From Thecaphora thlaspeos (Eukaryota > Basidiomycota > Ustilaginomycetes > Urocystidales > Glomosporiaceae), in NCBI GenBank assembly GCA_900291925.1, contig UWYS01000009.1, positions 310,001 to 374,000 on the forward strand: a stretch of DNA of 64,000 nucleotides. Reading direction: 5' to 3'. The position numbers and the translations under genes are program-made. The notes beneath the pieces were generated by a model. It searched no databases, had not been told where the DNA came from, and worked only from the letters and a program-made list of their open reading frames with translations. The number at the start of each line of letters is the position of its first letter. The first letter of the stretch is position 1. Shown here in pieces: positions 21,802 to 31,304 of this stretch.

Positions 21802-24353
21802 TTAGGCGCTCCAATCGAGCTCCCTCGCCGCCTTACCCAACGCCCAGATGGTAAAGCTAAACTTGTAGTTCGGATACGAGATGGCGCCTGCACGAGCAAT
21901 CACACAAGCCACCCACGAGACGCCTGCCGGTCAGCTTTCGCTCGCAACCCTCCACTGCCCATGCGGCTCGGCTCGGCTCGGCTTGTCACTCACAGTTCTT
22001 ATTAAAGATGCCCTCGATGTTTTCCTGCTTCCACGAGCCGTCCGTCTGCTGCCTCGACATAAGCAGACGGACGGCGCGCTTCACCGGTTCCTGGTCCGGG
22101 TACTTTGCGTGGAGGAGGGCGATGATGACCCACGACGTCTGAACTACCTGCGACGTCGCCGCCTGGCAGTACTCTCGCGTTTCGCAGGACTGCATCGCAT
22201 GGGGTGAAGAAGGGCGCAGGTGAGATGAGGAGGGTGTCGTGTCAGGTCGAAATTCGGTGCGTTAGTCTGCTGAAAGCTCAAAGATGATCTTTCTCGGGCC
22301 GCGCAGTCGTTCCGCACTCACCTTGTAGCTCTCCCCCCACCCTCCATCGTCCATCTGCTTTCCGATGAGGAACTGGCACGCCTTTCGTACCTCTGCGCTC
22401 GACTCGTACGTCAAGCCTGCGAGGCTCAGGCTCTCTAGCGTAAACATTGCTGCATAGGTGAAGCAGATGGCCCAGCTTCCGTACCAGCTTCCGTCCTTCC
22501 TCTGCTTCCTCAGGATATAGCCAATCGCCCCCTTGATGACGCGGTCGATGTCGTCGCGACGGTACTCGTCGATCTGGCGGAACTTGAGCAGCGCCGTGAC
22601 GCTCGACGTCGTACACTCCGGGTACGAGTACTCGATCATGATGTCGCTAAACACCTCTGCCGGGTTGATCTGTTCCAGCAGTGAGGGTCCGTTGATCGTC
22701 TCGTACGACGCGAAGCCGCCGTCGCGGTTCGGCATGCTGAGCAGCAGGTCGACGGCATCGCGCATCCGTCGCTGCGACACCTGCCTGTCGAGGTAATCGG
22801 TAGACTCCTGCAACATGATGACCGCCTTGAGCCCCTCGCCAGTGCAGTCGCTGACCGTGTAGCCCTGCTCCTTTGTCGAAAAGGGCCACGCCCCCTTGGT
22901 CGAGAAGCGGTAGCAGCTCTTGAAGTGCTTTGGGTCATCGCGGATCTGGCAGTCGTCGAGCCACTGCAGAAGGCGGCGGCAGATGGTGTGGTTGTCCTTT
23001 TCGGCGGCGAGGCCCGAGTAGACCATCGCCTGGGCGATGAACGACGTGTCTATCGGCGGCGCGGCGCGACGAGGGCCAGAGAGAGTGTAAGTGGGAGGAA
23101 GAATCAAGGATCGCAGACGATGGTCAGCGGCGTCGCATTCGTCCGACGACGACGACGACGATGACGACAACGTCAATCATCGCTCCACCGATCCTCGCGC
23201 ACTCACCCCATAGCTGGCTGCCGTTGGTACCGGTCATCATCATGCCCTCTGCGCCGATCCAGACGAAGTCCTTGAGCTTCTCGCGGTGCCTCGCCATCGC
23301 CTCGCTCTCGTGACCTTCCTCGTTCCAGCGGGCAATGTAGTTGAGCATCTTGTTGACGGGCCCTAGGCACTGGTAGCCGGTATTTTCGTCCTCGAGACAG
23401 AGAAGCTGGTAGGCCCGCTTTGTGCCGGCCCTGCGTATCGCGGGGATGTTGCAGCTCTCGTAGGCCGCGAGTACGCCCATGAGCGTGTCGAGGAGCATCG
23501 TGTGCGGAGCGTAGATGTCGACGTACGCGATGTTGTTGCGCTGCGAGGGCCAGTGGATCGACTCGTACGGCTCGACGTAGAGCTCCTGGCGCAGCGACTC
23601 GACGAGCGGGTCGAGGGGCGCCTTGAACTTTTTGCCAAAGAGGTAGCCCATGGGGAGGTAGACCATGCGCGTGTGGATCCACCACCTCCACGGATGGATG
23701 GGCAGCCAGTCCGGCAGCAGCCAGAGCTCCGGCGGGATGGGGTTCATACCCTCCCACTCATAGCAGTTGAGCAGCGCGAGCCACAGCTTGCCCCAGCTCG
23801 GGATCCCCGTTGCGCCGCCGAGCTTGTGGAGCGTACCTCTCGCCTTGACCATCATGGGATGCTCGGCCGACACGCCGAGCAGGCGCAGGACGACGTAGTT
23901 GAGTGCGGTGCCAAAGACGGTGGTGCAGCCTTCGATGTGGATGCCCCAGCCGCCATCCTCTTTGTCGGCACGGTGCCAGAGGTAGCGTGAGATCTCGACC
24001 TTCCACTCGTCTGGGATGGGCGTTTGTGTGACGTACATGCCGATGATGAGGCCAGGGAGGAGGAACATGGGTCCGCCGTATTCGCCCGCCCAGTGGCCGT
24101 CATCGGACTGGAGGTGGCGATAGAAGCTGAGGCCGTTGCGAGCAGCCTCGAGCGGCGTAGCGGCTTTGGGTTGCGGCGGGAGGTGGACGTCGAGGCCGAG
24201 CCAGTACCTGTCCTCGATCGTCTGCGGCCAGGCGGCCAGCTGGGCATCATCGCGCAGGTAATGCCACACGTGCCGGCCGCCGTCTGAGACCTTGAGGCGC
24301 CAGCGGTTGGGATTCATCTGTCCGAGCGGCGGGGCGGAGCTAGAGCTGGTCAT
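21802..24353 (-). CDS. ERG7: Lanosterol synthase (oxidosqualene cyclase)
   Basis: Cyclises 2,3-oxidosqualene to lanosterol in ergosterol synthesis, on the ER or lipid-droplet membrane. Four exons (24353-23207, 23049-22322, 22189-21994, 21887-21802) join in phase to 718 aa, close to the usual 730. Junctions restore [25 protein letters not shown] and [16 protein letters not shown]-type repeats are visible ([43 protein letters not shown]). The catalytic acid motif reads DCTGE (Asp about 450) where most family members I recall have DCTAE; the Asp and Cys are kept. The C-terminus [17 protein letters not shown] is typical. It lies head-to-head with KISH. Confidence 0.96.
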
Positions 24354-24989
24354 AATTGAAGGGGCTGTGCGGGTGGATACAAAGGTCGCGGGGGCGAGCC
24401 TCGTTGCGTGCTTTTCGAGTGGGGTGGGAGTCGTGTAAGTTTGTGTCCGTCTCGAGGGCGCCTAGTTGCGGTATGTAGTTGGAATAGACGGAGAAGTGAG
24501 GGCGAGGTGGTATTGCTGCGCTGGTGTTGCATATGGACGACGGCGGAATGGAGGCAGAACGAGAAGAAAGTGTTGGTCTGAAATCAGCTGAGGGCACAAC
24601 GAAGAAGGTCGCTGCCGGGGCGTGGTGCGCGGTGCGTGGTGCGTGGTACGTGCTCTTGCTGGTTCCTACAGCCTCGGCTTTTCGCGGCAGTCGGGAGTCG
24701 TGAATCGGGACCTGGCCGCACCGGCCGTGCCCGCCAGGTGCCAGATCAAGCACGAGGCACCGAGGCGGGCAACCTTCAGACGGCTGGCCCTCTTTGCCCT
24801 CGCACCTCGCACCTCGCTCACCACCATCACCGTCCTCATCGTGGTCCCGCCCTCTCTCCCCTCCGACAGCGCTATCCTCAACCGCTCGCAGGCATCGCAT
24901 CACCTCTCTTACTTCTCGAAGCCTTACGACGAACAGTCGACCCTTTCTAGGCATACGGACAAGACGGTACGCAAAGTCAGGCAGACAAG
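24354..24989. promoter_or_regulatory. Divergent intergenic region
   Basis: A 636-bp head-to-head spacer between lanosterol synthase and the KISH gene. The open frames that cross it have no family similarity. It must contain both promoters. Confidence 0.5.
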
Positions 24990-25532
24990 ATGGCAAGTCT
25001 CCTCCCAGCCCCCTGGGCGTCGTCCCTTCTCTTTGACTTCCACACACACCACTGAAGATACAAAGCATGACACGTCTCTTCATCTCAACACCGTACAGTC
25101 TGCGCTATTCAACTTCCAATCGCTCCTCCTCGTCATACTCCTGCTCATCTGCACATGTACATACGTTCGTGCGACAGCACCGGCGTTGGTGGATAGGAAC
25201 AAGCAGGGGTACGTTGACCTCCCTCCCCACCTCGCCTCTCTTCCCATTCTCGACTACCTTGTCGTATACGAACACGATTGACGTCTGACTTGCCTTGTTT
25301 CATCTCGACACGGTCTCGTCACGCAGGTTCATGGGTCTCTTTTTCAAGATGGCTCGTATCGGTGCGCACCCGCCTCTCCCCGACCCGTCATATCGTCGTA
25401 CAGAGATATGACAGCTGAGAGACTGATCATTGCTCGTTCCTTTCATTCCTGCTTGGTGTCTCGACAGGCGAAAGACTATCACCTTACGTCTCATTGGCCT
25501 GCGTCATCATGGCGGCTTACGAAGTCTTTTAG
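24990..25532 (+). CDS. KSH1: KISH family small membrane protein (TMEM167/Ksh1)
   Basis: A 70-aa two-helix Golgi protein of the early secretory pathway. I rebuilt four exons: 24990-24992, 25099-25208, 25327-25361 and 25468-25532. They encode the family signature [55 protein letters not shown] and a C-terminal AAYEVF. Exon 1 would be the ATG codon alone, followed by a GC donor (ATG|GCAAGT), so the first intron is GC-AG; this is inferred because no ATG is in frame upstream of SALFNF. The three other junctions are canonical GT-AG and phase-consistent. The length matches the family (about 72 aa). Confidence 0.88.
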
Positions 25533-26050
25533 TCTCACATCTCAATCACACCACCATGGACACGCCAGAGGGCCAAACTCACATTCCAGATCATCCCTGC
25601 GATCAGGCGTATGCGCGACTGTGTTCGAGGCTGTGTGGATGATGTGACGGTGCGAGAGCTGGTGGGTCGACGTTCCTTTGAGCGCGACGGGCCACAGGAT
25701 ATCAAGGCTGAACGGACAAGAACTCATGTCGAGTTTGTTGGAGCAATGAACGAGTGTGAGTTGATAGAAGGACGACTCTCCATTTCGTCTTGGATCGGGC
25801 GCCCTTGGTCCGGTCGACTCGTCGTGCTACCTCCCTCGTCTGATTGACCGACTCTCAGACTCGTCGGGTATTCTATAACCTTTCCCTCCCTTGTCTACAT
25901 TGCTATCTGGCAAGAGAGGACGAGCTAAGGATCAAAATCGATCAACACACCCTGTCAGACGAACGAAATTTTGTACAAAAGCTCTCTCTCTCTCTCTCTT
26001 TCTGTTCCTTCAACCAAGGGAACCCGACGTACAACGACTAAACCCCTCGT
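25533..26050. other. Intergenic, convergent 3' ends
   Basis: A 518-bp space between convergent stop codons of KISH and SUA5. It contains a (CT)n run at 25981-26001. No gene seen. Confidence 0.5.
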
Positions 26051-27934
26051 CTAGCAATCCACCACGACGCTCTCGCTACTAGCCTTCTTCAATCTATTCA
26101 TGACGGCCAATCCAACACCACCATCATGCAAAGCCTCTACGAAGATCAATTCGCACTTTGCCTTTGGATGCGAGCGGAGGGGTCCTTCGTCCAACGTCCT
26201 CAGACCGTCGAACATCCTCTGCGCATATGTCTCACCCTGAGACGTAGGACCTAGGTCGAACGGATGGATCTCGACGTGTGCTAAGGAGGGCAGGGTGAGT
26301 GGTGCGAGCAGGTGGGCGTGTACGCTGCCGCTATCGCTGGCTGAGGCTGAGTGAGAGGCGCAAGGGCAAGAGGTAAGGTGCACCCAGCGTGAAAGGTCCG
26401 AGTCGTTCGTCATCATGATCCCTATCCTGATCGGATCCTTCTTGCTCCCGTCGTCATCGTCCTTGATCTTTTCCAGCAGACCCGTCTTGTCGAGCTGCGA
26501 CTCGACGATCTCCGAAAACGTCTTGGCTTCTCTGACCGTCGCCGTCGCCGTTGTCGTCGCTGGATTGACGTTGAGGGCGTCGACGACTTGTTTGGCTGTC
26601 GTCGACGCAGAAGAAGACGCCACATTGCCCCCGCCCTCGATGGCAGCGGCGAGAAGACAAGATGGTAGCAGCATCACCACGCGTGCTGTCGGCGAGTAGT
26701 GGCGGTACTTCATCCCAGGCGTGGTAGGATTCGACTCTTGTTCCGCGCTTCGGGCCAAGTCCTTGCCGTAGACCCGGAGCCGCACTGCGTCCGTACGGCC
26801 ATTTGCAGCCGTCCGTTGGTAGGTGCCGTCCTCCGTGAACAGTAGGTTGGACTGCTCGAGCACCGACGAGATCTGTTCCACAGTGATGCCGCCCGGCCGC
26901 AGTACGCGCAGTTCGCCCGGCGTAGAAATGCCATCGACCACGGTGCTCTCCAGTCCGACATCTGACGGCCCTCCGTCCAGGATGTACTGCAGCCGTCCGA
27001 ACGGAGTCGATGCTGACGATCCGCGGCCTGTAGCCGCGCCCGCCTCGGCGTCAAGTTCTCCACCAAGGTCGCGCATGACGTGCGCCGCCGTCGTCGGCGA
27101 TGGTCTACCGGACGCATTGGCCGACGGTGCCGCAAGCGGCAGGCCGGAGAGGGCGATCAACGCCCTCGCAATCGGATGCGACGGCATCCTCACCGCCACC
27201 GAAGGCTGACCGCACGTAACCACGGCGGAGACCTTTGGCTGTGTGCTAGACACTGGAAAGAGCAACGTCAGCGCCCCCGGCCAGAACTGGCGCATCAGCA
27301 CGGCATACACGGGCGGCAGCTGGTAGTCGTCCGGCAGCAGCGTGTCGAGCATCTCGAGGTCCGAGACGTGGACGATGAGAGGGTTGTCGGCCGGTCGCTT
27401 CTTGGCGGCGTAGATCTTGCGCGACGCGCTCTGACAGAGGGCAGAGGCGCCCAGACCATAGACAGTCTCGGTAGGGAAGGCAACCACCTGGCCGCGTTGG
27501 AGGTGGTGCGCTGCAGTCGTGAGGCTCAAGTTGGTGAGCGTAGAGCCGATGTTGGGACGAGCTTTGCGGAATGGCTCCTTGCCAGCTGGGAAGAGAGTTG
27601 CATGGCGGCTGCTGTTGCTGCTGCTACTGGCGGTGCTGCTGTCGTCGCGAAAGGTGATACTGGACGAGGGATGGCAAGGTAGGATCTCGGTTTCAAAGGT
27701 GCGGTCTGGGTACCCTAGACGGCGGTGCGGGGAGGGAGAGGATGGTGGCGGTGATGGCGGACGCTGGCTCGAAGACGGTGTCGCCGAAGTCGAGGTCGGC
27801 GTTGACATCGAGGCGGATGGCTGTGACGACATGGCTAGACGAGCGCGCGCTGCGACCGAGCAAGGACGAGTCCAGTGAAAGTGGCGCAAGGCAAATGGTG
27901 TGAAGAGGTGGGAAATCGATCTCGGACAGGCCAT
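26051..27934 (-). CDS. SUA5: Threonylcarbamoyl-AMP synthase (Sua5/YrdC family)
   Basis: Makes threonylcarbamoyl-AMP from Thr, bicarbonate and ATP for the t6A37 modification of ANN-decoding tRNAs. The YrdC domain shows AFPTETVYGLGASAL, KIYAAKKRPADNPLIVHV, LMRQFWPGALTLLFPV, SVAVRMPSHPIARALI, PLAAPSANASGRPSPT and GLESTVVDGI. The C-terminal Sua5 domain follows (PGMKYRHYSPTARVVML; EALHDGGVGLAVMNRLKKAS at the end). The start at 27934 (MACPRSISHLFTPFALRHFH) gives an Arg-rich, acid-free N-terminus that could target mitochondria. A second in-frame ATG at 27832 (MSSQPSASM) would give the cytosolic form; dual targeting is known for this family in animals. Single exon, 627 aa. Confidence 0.93.
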   Translation of the reverse strand: MACPRSISHLFTPFALRHFHWTRPCSVAARARLAMSSQPSASMSTPTSTSATPSSSQRPPSPPPSSPSPHRRLGYPDRTFETEILPCHPSSSITFRDDSSTASSSSNSSRHATLFPAGKEPFRKARPNIGSTLTNLSLTTAAHHLQRGQVVAFPTETVYGLGASALCQSASRKIYAAKKRPADNPLIVHVSDLEMLDTLLPDDYQLPPVYAVLMRQFWPGALTLLFPVSSTQPKVSAVVTCGQPSVAVRMPSHPIARALIALSGLPLAAPSANASGRPSPTTAAHVMRDLGGELDAEAGAATGRGSSASTPFGRLQYILDGGPSDVGLESTVVDGISTPGELRVLRPGGITVEQISSVLEQSNLLFTEDGTYQRTAANGRTDAVRLRVYGKDLARSAEQESNPTTPGMKYRHYSPTARVVMLLPSCLLAAAIEGGGNVASSSASTTAKQVVDALNVNPATTTATATVREAKTFSEIVESQLDKTGLLEKIKDDDDGSKKDPIRIGIMMTNDSDLSRWVHLTSCPCASHSASASDSGSVHAHLLAPLTLPSLAHVEIHPFDLGPTSQGETYAQRMFDGLRTLDEGPLRSHPKAKCELIFVEALHDGGVGLAVMNRLKKASSESVVVDC

Positions 27935-28329
27935 GCAAGGTAAGAGGAGGACTAAGCAGCGGTCTGAGAGGCGATGTAGGTAGGAGGGGAGGGTGTGAGA
28001 GGATGGAGTGGTGGGGGGCAAAGGGAGAGAAATGAATGGGGCGGGCGCGCCAGCAAGAAGCAAGACGCTCCCGGTCCACCTCCAGAAAAAGTTCACAAGT
28101 GGAGTTTTTCAGAGGCAGGCGGAGCCGAGAGCAGCGCCGCCCTGCTGGACACCCACCACAGCTTCTACCTGTACCTCGCACACACACACAACACGCAGAG
28201 ACGCAGCAATAGAGACTAGAGGACCTGTCCACCATTCCTTCCAGCCCCTCTCACATCTCCTCGAACACCTTCTCTACAAACGCGTCAGCCTTGATCCGGC
28301 CGGCGAGGGGGGAAATGGCATCGCCGCTC
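27935..28329. promoter_or_regulatory. Intergenic region between tandem genes
   Basis: 395 bp between the SUA5 start and the eIF2B gamma stop on the same strand. It must hold the SUA5 promoter. The reading frame is open through part of it, but the longer N-terminus is Pro/Leu-rich and not family-like. Confidence 0.45.
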
Positions 28330-30955
28330 CTACTCGTCGAACTTTTCGTTCTTGGAGCTCGTGCCGCCGGCGACGCGGACGCTGGCCGCCACGTCGCAGT
28401 CCTTGAGGCTGGCCCGGTCCTCGATGATCGAACCGGGGCAGAGGATGCAGTTCTCTAGCTTGACTCTGCCGGCGGCGACGCAGAAGAAAGCAAGCAAGCA
28501 AGCAATAACATTTCGTCAGCTTGTCGTTCCCACTCGAAGCGTTCCACTAAGTGTCCCCGCGCCCACGCCTTTATGCTTACCCTTCGCCCACCCTGACGCC
28601 GTCCATAATGATGCAGCCCGTCACCTTGGCGTTCTTAGCCACCACGCATCCCTTGCCAACGACGCTCCGCTTGATCATGGCGCGCTCGCCGATCCGCGTG
28701 TGCTCGGCGACGACCGAGTCCGTCGAAACCTGCGCCCGCGCATCGATCAGCTGTGCATCGCCCGTCCCCGCTGCCCCGCCCGTCGTAGCAGCAGAGGTGC
28801 CAGTCGATCCGGCATCCGAAGCGCCCGACGAGTTGAGCACCATCTGTGCAGTTCCGCCCGCCACCAGCGACGACGGCGGTGCCGCCACCGCCTGCGAGGG
28901 AAGCGGATGCGGTAGCGAGTCCGACACAAGCGACATCGAGGTTGACGACGACGGAGCCGACGCGAGGGAGCGCAGCAGATATCGGTTGCACTCGATGTAG
29001 GTCGGCACCGTATTGGCGCGCGCGACAAACTTCTCGACCACGCCCGCCGAGGAGCCGCTAGCGCCGGCGCCCTGCCTGCTCGCCAGCTCCTCCGCCTCGC
29101 GCTGCCGGACCTCTTCGATCGAAAGGCTGGGGTCAATGGGGTGGCTCGACTCGCTGGCGAGGCGGACGATGAGTGCGACCGCCCGCACCTCACTGGCGGA
29201 ACGTCGCGCCTGCGCTTTGAGGCGGGCCTTTTGTGAGCTGCCAAGCTTCTTGCCAAACGCATCGCCAACAGCTCGGTCGAGGTCTGGCCGGTCGACCTCG
29301 ACCGAGGGAGAAGACGGATCGACGGGCGTGAAGCTGCACAGCATGGCCTCGCGCGACCTCGACGAGGGCGCGCGCGAGATCTCCGGCGTAAAGAGCGGAG
29401 AGGACCGCATTTGGTCGCTCATCCGTCCGCCGCCGGCGCCGCCCGTCGGCCGTCCAAGACCGATGCCAACGCCGCCGTTGCCCTGGCCGGCGTTGCCCTG
29501 GGCGCTGATCAAAGACATATTCGCCTGGGCGGACCGGCCGTCGAGCAGCTCCGGCTCGACGTACGTGGTCGAACGGCGGACGCCGCCGTTCATCTCGCGC
29601 GACGCCTGCATCATCCAGGGGACATAGGACGGAGTCGCGCCGGTGATTCGGCCCGCCATCTGGCCCGAGGCCAGCGATCCGTTCCGGCTGGGCTCCGCAA
29701 CGGCGCTACCGGCGGCTGAGTCCGAGTACCAGCCGGCCTTTTCGCGCAGCCCCTTGATCCAGCTGCACTTGGCGATGAAGGGGACGACCTCCTCCTTGAG
29801 GCTCTTCATGCGCTGGCCCTCGTTGGACTGGAGGAGGCTCTGGAGCTTGGCGAGGTCAAAGATGTAGATGTGGCTGTCGAGCAGCGAGGTAGAGATGCGG
29901 AGGTGCGGGTGTGACCAAAGCAAGGACATGCGCACGTGGAGGTCGGACGAGTCGATGTCTGAGATGTCGTCCGAGTCCTGCAGCAAGAGCAGCCGATGCA
30001 GCGAGTGGCTGGACGAGGTCGAGGACCAGGTCGAGGACGAGGACAAAGCAGCTAAAGACGCTGGTGAAGTCGACGAGGCCAGGGGCGAGCGGTCGTAGAC
30101 GGTGAAGAGCTTGGGCGGGCCGTCCTTTTCGCGCTCCTTGCCGGTGCCTTCGCCAGCGCCGCGCTCGTACATGAGGGTGGTCATGGCGGGGGACTCGGGA
30201 ACGCCGGCGACGTGACTGTTGACGAGAGAGGTAAGCGAAACGCCCTGCGCGATAAAGTCGATAGGCACGATGAGGGGGTCGCGGGTGAGACGACCGATGC
30301 TGTAGAGCCAGCTGAGGAGGGGTGCAGTGCCCATCTTCCTGGCGCGCTTTGCGCCGGCCGCGCCTCCTGAGCGGGGCGGCGCAGCGACGTCGTCCGGGCC
30401 GAGAGGCAGCAAGTCGATCTTCATGACGCTGGAGTCGGAGGACGAGGAGGATAGCGAGGGGAGCGTAGTACGTGCAAGGTAGCTGGCGGAAGACGGAGCG
30501 GAGCCCGAGGTGGCGCTGGAGAGCCCTACAGTGACGGAGAGGTTGGGATGCTTGGAGGCCTCGTGTACGGCTGCCTGCGCGGCTGCTGCGGAAGCCTTCT
30601 TAGCCTGAGCTGGCGCTGCGACTGGCGAAATGAGGATGAGCGTCTTTAGGGCGGCTGCGATCTGGTGGTGCTGTTCTGAGGGCGCGAGGATGATTGCGTG
30701 TCGGAGGCCGGCGGAGAGGATCTGCTGGAGCGGGTATGCGATCATGGGCCTATTTAGGATGGGAAGGAGCGCCTTTGGTAACGCTGCGGAGGGAGCATCT
30801 GTGGCGGGATCGTCGAGGAGGTCTGCGGAGGTGGGCGAGGTGCAGAGGGGATAGAGGTTGTTGCCATGGCCGCAAAAGACGATGGGCTGGAGGGCGTGGT
30901 GGGTGTTTGGGGGGACCGAGGCCGAGGATGGCGCTGGGCCGAAGCTGGTGGCCAT
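28330..30955 (-). CDS. GCD1: eIF2B gamma subunit (guanine nucleotide exchange factor)
   Basis: Part of the catalytic half of eIF2B, which reloads eIF2 with GTP for translation initiation. Exon 1 (30955-28581) and exon 2 (28465-28330) join in phase as VRVGEGVKLENCILCPGS. The N-terminal nucleotidyltransferase-like domain reads QPIVFCGHGNNLYPLC and ALPKALLPILNRPMIAYPLQ. The C-terminal left-handed beta-helix shows repeated hexads (ARAQVSTDSVVAEHTRIGER, SVVGKGCVVAKNAKVTGC). The 836-aa product is much longer than the 450-580 aa usual, owing to Ser/Ala-rich inserts in the middle. The start MATSFGPAP was chosen because homology begins soon after it. It is divergent with the AVT-type transporter. Confidence 0.9.
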
Positions 30956-31304
30956 CTCGAGAGGGGTGAGGGTAGGATGGTGATGGAGTTGGCTGGTCGG
31001 GAAGAAAGTAAGGGCGACGTCAGAACGAGCCAACGACCGCTGAGCCGTGCAAAACGCGCGCTCGCCTCGCCTCGCCTCTTTGCTGTCCTTTGTCCTTTGT
31101 CCTTTGTCCTTGTTGCTCATCCTTGTCTTTGTTCCCCTCACCACCGACCGGTCCAGCACGCCCACATACACCAGCCTAGCCTAGTCGCCTCCAGCCTTGG
31201 TCCGACGCCCACCGGCGCACCCTAACGCGGCCTCGACGCCCTCGTGCACACGCCAACCCACAGAGCCACCTCCCCACCCCCACCAACTCCCGAGCAAAGC
31301 AACC
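30956..31304. promoter_or_regulatory. Divergent intergenic region with TCCTTTG repeats
   Basis: 349-bp head-to-head spacer between eIF2B gamma and the amino acid transporter. A 7-bp unit (TCCTTTG) is repeated almost four times at 31086-31111. Confidence 0.55.
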
